64,000 bases of DNA from the NCBI RefSeq assembly GCF_002160325.1, contig NZ_NFKJ01000003.1, forward strand, positions 1 through 64,000, written 5' to 3'. A program made the position numbers and the translations under genes. The notes under the pieces are model-generated. The model did no database searches. It was not told the DNA's origin and saw only the letters and a program-made list of their open reading frames with translations. Of the stretch, positions 1 through 7,584 are shown piece after piece; the stretch's first letter is position 1; every line of letters begins with the position of its first letter. Origin of the DNA: Lachnoclostridium sp. An181. GTDB taxonomy: Bacteria; Bacillota; Clostridia; Lachnospirales; Lachnospiraceae.

Positions 1-107
1 TCTGCATGAACGTTCAAAGATGTGTAGCCCAATGTTCCCGCTGCCTGCGGTACTGCCATGCTTGCTACCAAGAGCATACTGAGCACTTTCAAATTTCTCT
101 TCTTCAT
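1..107 (-). CDS. Secreted protein, N-terminal signal peptide only (partial)
   Basis: Only the first 35 codons are in the window; the gene runs off the left edge. The start ATG at 105-107 follows an AGAGGG ribosome binding site. The residues form a typical signal peptide: a basic start (MKKRNLK), a hydrophobic core (VLSMLLVASMAVPQAAG) and a candidate cleavage site after the final VHA. The protein is therefore exported, but nothing of the mature part is visible and no function can be given. It is on the same strand as, and downstream of, the GH20 gene, separated from it by a strong terminator. Confidence 0.7.
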   Translation of the reverse strand, partial: MKKRNLKVLSMLLVASMAVPQAAGTLGYTSLNVHA

Positions 108-346
108 AGTAACCCTCTTTCTATCATTTTTGTGTAAATCAGCTGATATTTACTCTTTTATATTATTTTTTTGGTTATTATTTTCAATATCAAAATGCAA
201 AAACATTTAATAGTATACTTTTTTCGGATAATTATACAATTAATATCTTTATGGAACAAATTTTCTATTATTTTCCATTTTTTATGTGCACTTTTCACTA
301 TTAATTTTATAGAAATTATTATATTTACTATAATAAATTTTAGCAG
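108..346. other. AT-rich intergenic gap, no gene seen
   Basis: This is very AT-rich sequence upstream of the partial secreted-protein gene. Short open frames exist on both strands, but they are low-complexity Ile/Lys/Phe-rich translations typical of AT-rich noncoding DNA and lack ribosome binding sites. It probably carries the promoter of the gene at 1-107; I could not choose one among the many A/T hexamers. Confidence 0.6.
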
Positions 347-409
347 AAAAAATGCTCCCTTTCGGATAGCAAGTTTCATAATGTTAATCTACTATCCAGA
401 AGGGAGCAT
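347..409 (-). terminator. Rho-independent terminator of the GH20 gene
   Basis: Inverted repeat with arms at 352-369 and 392-409 (16 of 18 positions pair: 10 bp, a 2-nt mismatch, 6 bp) and a 22-nt loop. Read on the minus strand it is followed directly by six U residues (347-352). It lies 77 bp past the GH20 stop codon. Confidence 0.8.
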
Positions 410-485
410 ATTATATTTTATTCTATAACTTTTTTGTCCGGGTTTCTAACAAAGAAATTTTCGTAACTGGTTAGCCATTATTAAA

Positions 486-3400
486 TCAACAATCTTCTTT
501 TCTCTTTGTATAAACCACAATTGATACCATTGCTGCTGCAAGCATCATTGCTGCCACTGCTGTCATGTTTGCCATATCGCCTGTCTTCGCAGATTTTGTC
601 GTTGTTCCTTTTGCCACGTTTGACGTATTGGCCGTATTTGTATCTTTCTTATCTGCAGATGTACCCTTGTCGTCAGAGCTTGTCGTTGTACTTCCTGAAT
701 TCGCCACAGTACTTTCATCTGTATCTTTTACAGGTGTCAGTTTGGAAATCGCTCCTTCAAGCTCTTTAGCCGCTGCAGTTACTTGTGCTGTTGTAGCCTG
801 CTCATCTTCATAAACTGCTTTTGCATCTGCAAATGCTGTCCTGAATGCCGCAAAGCTTTCTGCCTCGTAATCAGCCTCATTCAATCCTTCCGCCTTATTC
901 AAAAGTTCTTCCAGAGCAGTCTTGTCCGGAATCTTCTGAAGTCCTGCCATGGCTGTGAGAAGGTTTTTCCATGCTGTATTGACCTCTTCCTGCATTGCAT
1001 CGCCGTCTGCCTGCACTGCTTTTGCAGCCTCAAGTGCTTCCGCAAACGATTCTTTTCCATCATCCAGATAGGAGTCCATGTTGTTGTTCATCTCATCTGC
1101 CAGAGCGATCACTTTTGCAAGGTCTGTCTTGTCGCCCTGTTTGAAGGACAGATACTGCATCATGCTGACAAGCTCCTGCCATGCATTGTCCACCATTTCC
1201 TGAGTTACGGCTGCATCTCCTGCCTGAACTTTGTCAAGGAGTTCCTGACCTGTTTCCACTGCTGCGTTGAATCTGTCCACAACGGATGCAATAACACCTT
1301 CTGTGTCCGCTCCTGCTGCAAGCTCCAGTGCATATTCAAGAACTGCTGTGGATATTTTTTCTGATGAAGTTTCGTTCTTCATCATCTCCTTGATCTCCTC
1401 TTCTGTCAGCGCACCCTGATAAATCTTCAGATCATCTACCGCACCTTTCAGATATCCCCGGTCTGCCAGATTTGTTCTTGCATTTGCGCCAAGGAATAAA
1501 GTTGGAGCTGCAATGTAATGGTCTATCTCACCTTGTTTTTCACCATTGACATACAGTACAGTCTTGTTGTCTGCTCCCACAAATGTCAGATGTACCCATT
1601 CATCAGCCGGTGTTTCGTAATCAAATGTCCAGTCATCCACTCCATACTCGCTGACACCGACTTTCTTTGTATTCTTCCACTGTTCCAGTTTCAGTTCTCC
1701 TGTATTTCCCGAAATCAATGCAGTATTTGTGCGGTCATTGTCTTCCCGTTTTACCCACATACCGATTGTCCAGCTGCCTTTCACATCATTGATGCCAAGG
1801 TCTACATATCCTTCATCAAAGGAAAGGGCTTTCCCGTATTTACCGTCCACCCATTCAACACTTCCTGTGAGTGTTCCTGTATAAGCACCTTCACTGTCTG
1901 TTACGGTTGTACCTTCGCCTTCGTCAAAGTTCATATGGATCTGAAGAGGTTTTTCCCCTTTCTTGACCAGTCCGTCAATTGCTTCATTCAATGCATCTAC
2001 TGCTGCACTGATTGTCTGCTGGTCATCTGTTGATAACTCCGGATTATTCTGAAGTTCTTCCGCTGCTGCCAGTTTTTCTTCCAGTACATCCCATGATTCT
2101 TCCGTGTATTCGTCTTCCACCAGTTTTTTCGCCTTATCAACAATGGAATTCAAAATACTCTTGTCTGCTTTTGGTTTCAATGCCAGTCTTGCATCATCCA
2201 GTGCCTGAGTAGCTCTGTTGATTTCACCCTGATTTGCTGCTCCATTTTCTTTGATTGCTTCTGCAGCAGCTTTGGCTGTTTCAAATTCTGCTTTTCCTGC
2301 TGTCACATAATCATCAAGATTTACTTTTTCTGCTGCCTCTAACGCAGTTTCCAGAAAATCTGTATAAAGCGGTACGTTCCCTTCATTCATCAGATCTTTT
2401 ACTTGATCGGCTGTCAGTGCGCGGTTGATCACTTTCAGATCATCCATGCTGCCCTTTAATGCACCATTATCTGCCAGATCAGATTTCGCGTTGGAACCTG
2501 CTCTCTTGAACGGGGCTGTGATCACATGATCCAAAGAATCCTGTAATTCACCGTTTACATATAAAGAAGTGCTTGTTCCGTCTGATACAAATGCCAGGTG
2601 TACCCATTCTCCAATTGGAGCTTCATAGTCAAATGTCCAGTCCTCCACTCCAAATTCTGTTAATCCCACTTTATTCGTGTCATTATACTGCTCCAGTTTG
2701 ATCTCTCCGGCATCTCCTGACAAAAGCACACTGTTTGTATGCGGATTGTCTTCTCTGTTGACCCACATGCTGGCTGTCCACTGTTTTCTTGCACCTTCCA
2801 CATTCAAGTCAACATATCCGCTGTTGAATTTCAGACCTTTTCCATATTTTCCATCAACCCACTGAACATCTCCTGCGATTGTTCCCGGGTATTCCCCGGA
2901 TACATCCTGAATCGTAGTTCCTTCTCCTTCATTCATTGTCCAGGAATCACTTACCGGAATGGACGGTTTTTCCCAGTAATCTTCATCTTCATAGAACTGA
3001 ATGCCTGCATTTTTCAGACGTTCTCCATGAGCGATCATTCTGGTTCTGTAGTCTTCCCATACTCTGTCATCCTTTGGAGTCCAGCCAATCTCTGCATGTC
3101 CCATTAATCTTGGATAAATCATGTAGTCCCATGCTTCATCCTCTGCCAGAGTCTCTCCAAACATCGGAGCCTCTATACCTACAACCTGATCTTTGGAACC
3201 ATGGTCTGTCGGATCCCAGTTGTAAGCATCATCGATTGGATTCATACTTGCCCAGGTCAGTCCATATGGGCAGGAAGAATCATACTTCATATCCATATAT
3301 GCATGGTCTGCTGTTGATACAATATAATTGATCCCTTCCTGGAACTGGGTATTACCTGTTGACCAGAACTGTGTCACTGTATTCTCTTTGTCTTCTACTA

Positions 3401-4595
3401 CAGTATCATAATTCTGCCATCCAATCGGAGTCTTTCCGTATTTCTGTGCAATCTCTGTGACACGGTTGCAGAAGTATGCATAGTCCTCATCGGATGTACT
3501 GTGTGCCTCATCTCCGCCGATATGAATGTATTTTGACGGATACAATGGAGCCACCTGTTTGATCACTTCTTCGATAAATTCATATGTTTTCTCATTGCGG
3601 CATTCATATGTACAGAACCCTACATCATAGCCGTCATATGGCTGTGTATTGTCATATCCAGGTGCATGCGGTTTTCCATCTTCTGTACTGTTGAGGAAAT
3701 TTAAGGATACAAGCGCTGCCCATGTATGGGAAGGCATATCGAATTCCGGAATGATCTCAACATAACGTTCAGCTGCATACTCTGCCAGTTCTCTGAATTC
3801 TTCCTGCGTATACTGTCCTGGTCTGTAACCATTTGTTGCACAAGACCTTGACGCTCCGATGGTGCGCAGTTTGTCAAGACTTTCCCCGTACATTTCTCCC
3901 TTAATTTCCAGACGCCATCCCTGGTCATCCGTCATATGCATGTGCAGTTTGTTGATTTTATACTTTGCTGCCTGATCGATCTGACGTTTTACAGATTCTA
4001 CAGGGAAGAAATGTCTTGCCACATCCAGCATCATTCCACGGTATTCATATTCCGGTTTGTCCTTGATGTCGCAATATGGGGCAGCCCACTCCACATCTGT
4101 TTCCACTTCTGTGCTCTCGATTTCTGACGGGAACAGCTGCCTCAACGTCTGAACTCCATTGAATACACCTTCCGGCTGGTATGCGGAAACTTTGATTCCG
4201 TTTTCATCTACTTTGACTGTGTAGCCTTCATTTCCAAGATCTTCCGCTCCGTCCAGTGCAAGCTGGATATCCTCCGCTGAAGCATCGTCTCCTGTTTTTA
4301 CAGGGAGTTCAAATCCTGTTGATTTCTGAAACTCTTCCTGAAGATAGTTTCCGGTCCTTGTCACTTCAGCATTTTCATCCACATAGATTTCCGCATCATC
4401 CTCCAGGACAAATTTACCGCCATCTTCATCCTGATAGTATTCCAATGGTTTCGGAATCAACTGTCTTTCCAAACTTTCTGACTCTTTGGCGGTTCCCTCT
4501 GCTTTGGCATCGGTTATATTACCGTAAAGCCCGCTGGTCAAAACCATTGCGGATGCCAAAAGCAGAGAAATCACTCTGTGTCTTCTCTTTCGCAT
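486..4595 (-). CDS. Cell-surface GH20 beta-N-acetylhexosaminidase with two LamG and several FIVAR-like modules
   Basis: A 1369-residue secreted glycosidase predicted to cut terminal GlcNAc/GalNAc (or lacto-N-biose) from host glycans. Order: signal peptide 1-33; GH20b-type N-domain about 45-165; GH20 barrel about 166-530 with the HIGGDEAH motif and catalytic Asp362-Glu363 (substrate-assisted mechanism of the family); LamG/concanavalin-like module about 545-738; FIVAR-like helices about 740-880; second LamG module about 885-1072; further FIVAR-like helices about 1075-1305; Ser/Thr-rich linker; KTGD at 1337-1340, a hydrophobic segment and a basic tail. The end looks like a sortase signal with SAKTG in place of LPXTG. 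The two LamG modules are clearly similar to each other. The start follows AGGAGG. Hexosaminidase versus lacto-N-biosidase cannot be decided from sequence. Confidence 0.92.
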   Translation of the reverse strand: MRKRRHRVISLLLASAMVLTSGLYGNITDAKAEGTAKESESLERQLIPKPLEYYQDEDGGKFVLEDDAEIYVDENAEVTRTGNYLQEEFQKSTGFELPVKTGDDASAEDIQLALDGAEDLGNEGYTVKVDENGIKVSAYQPEGVFNGVQTLRQLFPSEIESTEVETDVEWAAPYCDIKDKPEYEYRGMMLDVARHFFPVESVKRQIDQAAKYKINKLHMHMTDDQGWRLEIKGEMYGESLDKLRTIGASRSCATNGYRPGQYTQEEFRELAEYAAERYVEIIPEFDMPSHTWAALVSLNFLNSTEDGKPHAPGYDNTQPYDGYDVGFCTYECRNEKTYEFIEEVIKQVAPLYPSKYIHIGGDEAHSTSDEDYAYFCNRVTEIAQKYGKTPIGWQNYDTVVEDKENTVTQFWSTGNTQFQEGINYIVSTADHAYMDMKYDSSCPYGLTWASMNPIDDAYNWDPTDHGSKDQVVGIEAPMFGETLAEDEAWDYMIYPRLMGHAEIGWTPKDDRVWEDYRTRMIAHGERLKNAGIQFYEDEDYWEKPSIPVSDSWTMNEGEGTTIQDVSGEYPGTIAGDVQWVDGKYGKGLKFNSGYVDLNVEGARKQWTASMWVNREDNPHTNSVLLSGDAGEIKLEQYNDTNKVGLTEFGVEDWTFDYEAPIGEWVHLAFVSDGTSTSLYVNGELQDSLDHVITAPFKRAGSNAKSDLADNGALKGSMDDLKVINRALTADQVKDLMNEGNVPLYTDFLETALEAAEKVNLDDYVTAGKAEFETAKAAAEAIKENGAANQGEINRATQALDDARLALKPKADKSILNSIVDKAKKLVEDEYTEESWDVLEEKLAAAEELQNNPELSTDDQQTISAAVDALNEAIDGLVKKGEKPLQIHMNFDEGEGTTVTDSEGAYTGTLTGSVEWVDGKYGKALSFDEGYVDLGINDVKGSWTIGMWVKREDNDRTNTALISGNTGELKLEQWKNTKKVGVSEYGVDDWTFDYETPADEWVHLTFVGADNKTVLYVNGEKQGEIDHYIAAPTLFLGANARTNLADRGYLKGAVDDLKIYQGALTEEEIKEMMKNETSSEKISTAVLEYALELAAGADTEGVIASVVDRFNAAVETGQELLDKVQAGDAAVTQEMVDNAWQELVSMMQYLSFKQGDKTDLAKVIALADEMNNNMDSYLDDGKESFAEALEAAKAVQADGDAMQEEVNTAWKNLLTAMAGLQKIPDKTALEELLNKAEGLNEADYEAESFAAFRTAFADAKAVYEDEQATTAQVTAAAKELEGAISKLTPVKDTDESTVANSGSTTTSSDDKGTSADKKDTNTANTSNVAKGTTTKSAKTGDMANMTAVAAMMLAAAMVSIVVYTKRKEDC

Positions 4596-4746
4596 AACTA
4601 CTTCCTCCTATACATTTTATTTTTTTATTCATAAAAATAATTATAGAATTTTAGTTGCTTTTTTTCATTACTAATAATTGCTGCTTTGTTTATATTTTTT
4701 GCTAAATTTATTCTTTCATTACTCCAATATATTTATGGTTAATACC

Positions 4747-4872
4747 CCTTACAGCCAGTAAGGAATTACCCATCTTGTTGCTTAAGCTGTTAGAATGAGT
4801 ATGGCAATAGGTCTGGCCTTCCTTTCTCAGGACGTAGCGTCCGTAATTAAGCCAGTCAACCAGCCCTCATTC
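4747..4872 (+). ncRNA. Putative bridge-RNA region of the IS110 remnant
   Basis: In the IS110 group the 5' noncoding end encodes a bridge RNA that guides the recombinase (established for IS621). Here that position holds several pairable segments: CCTTAC/GTAAGG at 4747-4752 and 4758-4763 with a 5-nt loop; GGACG/CGTCC at 4830-4834 and 4838-4842 with a 3-nt loop; and a longer-range GAATGAG/CTCATTC pair at 4793-4799 and 4866-4872 enclosing the second hairpin. The structure is read by eye; target and donor guide loops were not identified. With the recombinase broken the RNA is presumably a relic. Confidence 0.35.
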
Positions 4873-4994
4873 GCAGCATTCGTTTTACGCAGGTTGAACC
4901 CTTTTACGTTCATGTGATATCCCCAGTAGATTGAACAGTCAATGAATAAATCTGGTATTGACCATTGCTAGTTCATTTCAAAGGAGTTTTTATC

Positions 4995-5447
4995 ATGAAC
5001 GCTATTGGTATCGATGTTTCCGAAGGCAAAAGCACTGTCACCATCCGCAGCCCCGGCGGTGTGGTTCTCATGCCGCCCCGTGATATTCCACTCACCCGGT
5101 CCGCTATTAACACTCTTATTGAGCAGATCAAACGTCTGGACGACGAAACCAAAGCCTACATGGAGCACACCGGCAGATATTATGAACCCATTGCCAGCTG
5201 TCTCTCTGATGCCGGCATCTTTGTCAACGCTGTCAATCCTATACTTATCAGGGATTTCGGAGACGACTCTCTTCGTACTCCAAAGACGGATAAAGTGGAT
5301 TCTAAAAAAATCTCCCGTTATGCTCTTGACCGCTGGGCAAAACTGAAACAATATAGAAACATGGATAAAACACGCAACCAAATTAAGACAATAAACCGGC
5401 AGTTCAGTTTCTATACGGACTAGAAAACTGCCATGAAAAACAACCTA
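4995..5447 (+). pseudogene. IS110-family transposase, N-terminal fragment with in-frame stop
   Basis: The start ATG at 4995 follows AAGGAG with 8-nt spacing. The encoded 142 residues match the RuvC-like DEDD domain of IS110 recombinases: Asp7 (GIDVS), Glu57 (YMEHTG), Asp99 and Asp102 (KTDKVDS) are all present. The frame is closed by TAG at 5421-5423. Beyond it the same frame still reads KTAMKNNL, as expected in the family, so the TAG replaces a sense codon (CAG is one step away). Family resemblance ends at about 5447. The C-terminal domain with the catalytic serine is missing, so the protein cannot be active (full length is about 400 residues). Confidence 0.85.
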
Positions 5448-5449
5448 CA

Positions 5450-5650
5450 ATGGCAAAAAATGAAGAGGGTAAAGTTTGTTGCCCAAACTGCGGCGGCACA
5501 AATTTACAGGCAATCACTGACACACACGGAAAGGGTGTAAAAGCCTGGAAAGTATGCTTATTTGGTATCTGTGGTCTTTGCGGAGCTGGCAAAACACAAA
5601 CCGATCACTATTGGGTTTGTTCTGATTGTGGACATAAATTTAAAATGTAA
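5450..5650 (+). CDS. Small zinc-ribbon protein
   Basis: 66 residues with CxxC pairs near both ends (CPNCGG at 11-16 and CSDCGH at 57-62), the pattern of a structural zinc ribbon, and a central Gly/Cys-rich hydrophobic stretch (CLFGICGLCGAG) that may contact membrane. The ATG sits directly at the IS110 breakpoint and has no clear ribosome binding site, so its upstream region may have been lost or the true protein may once have been longer. Its stop overlaps the next gene start (TAATG), suggesting translational coupling. Function unknown. Confidence 0.55.
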   Translation: MAKNEEGKVCCPNCGGTNLQAITDTHGKGVKAWKVCLFGICGLCGAGKTQTDHYWVCSDCGHKFKM

Positions 5651-6012
5651 TGAATCGCAAAGACGAAATCTGGGTCAAAACAATGAATTGGTTTGCTAAG
5701 TATGGCGGGTGTCATCAAATGCCTGAAAGAAGTTTTTTCTTTCGAGGATATCAATTTCCGCTTTGTGCCAGATGTACTGGCATCGCTTTAGGTTATATTT
5801 TAGGAGTGTTATTCTGGATTTTTAATATCCAACTCTCTCTTTTATTACTATTGATATTCTTTTTTTCTTGTGCATTAGATGGAGTTATTCAGTATTTTAC
5901 CCGTTATACTTCTACCAATCCTAAAAGATTTGTTTTGGGAATATTATGTGGCATTTCTATTGTCCATATACTTTTCAAAACTCTATCTTTTATTTATAAC
6001 ATCCTTATATAA
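5650..6012 (+). CDS. DUF2085 family membrane protein
   Basis: 120 residues matching DUF2085: the signature CHQMPERSFF then FPLCARCTGIALG (about residues 21-46) is followed by two or three hydrophobic segments (about 44-62, 64-80 and 95-115). The family is a small membrane protein with conserved Cys residues; its biochemical role is not known. It overlaps the zinc-ribbon gene by one base, so the two are probably translated together. Both are more AT-rich than the housekeeping genes nearby and lie between two broken mobile elements, which suggests they came in as cargo. Confidence 0.7.
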   Translation: MNRKDEIWVKTMNWFAKYGGCHQMPERSFFFRGYQFPLCARCTGIALGYILGVLFWIFNIQLSLLLLLIFFFSCALDGVIQYFTRYTSTNPKRFVLGILCGISIVHILFKTLSFIYNILI

Positions 6013-6020
6013 CAGAAAAA

Positions 6021-6048
6021 CCGCCCCGGTGCGCCAACACCAGGACGG
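6021..6048 (+). other. Hairpin downstream of DUF2085
   Basis: CCGCCCCGGTG (6021-6031) and CACCAGGACGG (6038-6048) form an 11-bp stem with two G-U type pairs and a 6-nt loop. No U-run follows, so it is not a classical terminator. It may be a recombination-associated or mRNA-stabilising hairpin of the accessory patch. Confidence 0.4.
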
Positions 6049-6105
6049 AGTTACATATCCGAAGATATGCGAATATTTTAACGGACACTATTGTATCATC
6101 TTTGG

Positions 6106-6149
6106 AACAGCCATGCAAGCGAAACAAAAGTTCGCTGGCTGTTATTTTT
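6106..6149 (+). terminator. Rho-independent terminator
   Basis: AACAGCCA (6106-6113) pairs with TGGCTGTT (6136-6143), with an inner GCGAA/TTCGC stem (6119-6123 and 6131-6135), followed by ATTTTTAT. It closes transcription on the plus strand ahead of the mini zinc-ribbon gene. Confidence 0.7.
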
Positions 6150-6176
6150 ATACCCAAAATTAAGAAAGGTGATCTT

Positions 6177-6293
6177 ATGGCATTAATCAACTGTCCGGAA
6201 TGCAACCGGCAAATAAGCAGTGTTGCGCTCTGCTGCCCCGGCTGCGGCTATCCCATTAACCAACCTGTACTTCCAAAAAAGAAAAAAGTGTAA
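6177..6293 (+). CDS. Mini zinc-ribbon protein (38 residues)
   Basis: ATG at 6177 with an AAAGG ribosome binding site 8 nt upstream. The product has CPEC at residues 6-9 and CPGCGYP from residue 20, i.e. two CxxC knuckles of a zinc-ribbon domain, then a short Lys-rich tail. Proteins of this kind often begin longer zinc-ribbon membrane proteins; here only the ribbon is left, directly before the integrase pseudogene. It may be a remnant or a genuine microprotein of the mobile element. Function unknown. Confidence 0.5.
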   Translation: MALINCPECNRQISSVALCCPGCGYPINQPVLPKKKKV

Positions 6294-6307
6294 GGAGCAC
6301 GAGACGC

Positions 6308-7401
6308 GCGAACGGTCACGGTACCGTATACCGATTATCCGGAAATCGACGCAATCTATGGGTTGCGTCTGTCACTACCGGTTGGGAGCTTAACGAAAAG
6401 ACAGGCAGAGTTCGGCAAATTCAAAAACCCATTGGTTATTTTCCAACAGAATCCAAAGCAAATATTGCACTCGATCAGTACAATGAAAACCCTTATGAAC
6501 TTACTACGAAGATTACCACTGTATCTGATCTGTACGAACATTGGACAGATGAATACTTTGAAGAGATTGATGCCTCTGCAATTCGGACCGTACAAGCCGC
6601 CTGGCAATATGTTCACTCTGAATTTAAAACGCAGAATGCCTGCACTCTGTCTCCCCAGCAAATCAAGAATCTTATCAATAGTTCTTATAAAATTGACGAT
6701 AAAGGTAAAAAAGTCTCTCCGTCCGATAATACAAAATCCCGTATGAAGTCTATTTTTAATCTTATGTATGATTATGCCGTGCTTGCAAATCTCGTACAAT
6801 ACAATCCGGCAAAGCAATTCACACTCAAAGGAATACAGGGTAGATTGAGAAAAATCGAAAAGATAAAAACCCAATTTTGCCCGAGCATGAACAAATATTA
6901 TGGGATGATTTGGACTACGGATATACGAAAATGATACTTATTAACATATATTCAGGATTGCGGCCAGAGGAATTGTTGCAGCTAAAAAAAGAAAATATAG
7001 ACTTATTTCACATGACTATGACTGGTGGAATGAAAACAGATGCCGGGTTTAATCGGACCATTCCGATTCATCCAAAGATTGTCGGCCTTATCGAATACTA
7101 TTATAAAAAATCTGATGGAGAACTTCTCTTTTACGATTATGATAAAACAACACCTGCTGCCATGACTTATGATAAATACCGCGGCCGCTTTAAAAAGATT
7201 CTCACTCGCCACGGGTTGGACAAGTTATACCGCCCAAGTTGTCCAAGACACACCTTTTCTACTCGCGCCAAAGATGCCCACATGGATGATTTTGCACGCA
7301 AAAAAATTATGGGACATGAAATCACAGATGTCACAGATAAGCATTATACACACCTGGATCTGAATGATTACCTCATGTCGGAAATCTGTAAAATCGGATG
7401 A
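6308..7401 (+). pseudogene. Tyrosine recombinase/integrase, frameshifted
   Basis: Two frames join into one phage/ICE-type integrase. The first (about 6308-6842) reads an N-terminal arm-binding region (GTVYRLSGNRR, GWELNE, KPIGYFPT) and a SAM-like core-binding domain. The second (to 7401) carries the catalytic domain with SGLRPEEL (first Arg), PRHTFSTR (second Arg), MGHEITDVTD and the YTH tyrosine. Restoring one base at about 6843-6844 joins the frames as GKIEKNRKDKNPILPEHEQ, so a single-base deletion is the lesion. The His of HxxR is replaced by Ser (SCPR). No convincing start codon is visible; the N-terminal frame is open back through the mini zinc-ribbon gene. It no longer makes an active recombinase unless the frameshift is a sequencing error. 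Confidence 0.85.
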
Positions 7402-7437
7402 TATTTCTAAAAATCATGTTTCACAACAAGATTCCCG

Positions 7438-7470
7438 TGTTAGTTGTAGGTGTTAGTTGTGTGTTAGTTT
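7438..7470 (+). repeat. Three direct repeats TGTTAGTT(G/T) after the integrase
   Basis: Copies start at 7438, 7451 and 7462 (spacing 13 and 11), about 36 bp past the integrase stop. Short tandem copies beside an integrase gene are typical of arm-type recombinase binding sites near an attachment site. That role is an inference; no matching second attachment site is visible in the window. Confidence 0.5.
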
Positions 7471-7525
7471 CCGTTCCCTTTTTCTGTTTTTCCAGACCGC
7501 TTTTTTACAAATCTTGCTCAACGCT

Positions 7526-7560
7526 AAAAAACGCCGCAATCCCTTGAGATTGCGGCGTTT
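7526..7560 (-). terminator. Rho-independent terminator of the GGGtGRT operon
   Basis: Perfect stem AAACGCCGCAATC/GATTGCGGCGTTT (about 7529-7541 and 7548-7560) with a 6-nt loop, followed on the minus strand by UUUUU (7526-7530). Confidence 0.85.
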
Positions 7561-7584
7561 CCTGAGCTTTCATTGATCCAATTC

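Larger units (their letters stand above)
4741..5447 (+). mobile_element. IS110-family element, truncated remnant (5' part only)
   Basis: About 250 bp of structured noncoding sequence followed by the first third of an IS110 transposase gene; the remainder of the element is absent. The homologous reading continues to about 5447, where it stops matching and the start region of a small zinc-ribbon gene begins. The exact left boundary is not certain; the first structured hairpin begins at 4747. IS110 elements lack long terminal inverted repeats, so the ends cannot be fixed by eye. It sits about 150 bp upstream of the GH20 start, on the opposite strand. Confidence 0.75.

Noticed and set aside
158-428. 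Two short opposite-strand ORFs in the AT-rich gap
   Set aside because: Low-complexity Ile/Lys/Phe translation, no ribosome binding site, and they overlap the GH20 terminator.
783-1364. 193-codon plus-strand ORF inside the GH20 gene
   Set aside because: Antisense shadow; Cys/Phe/His-rich translation with no domain, no start signal, and the minus-strand frame is a clear multidomain protein.
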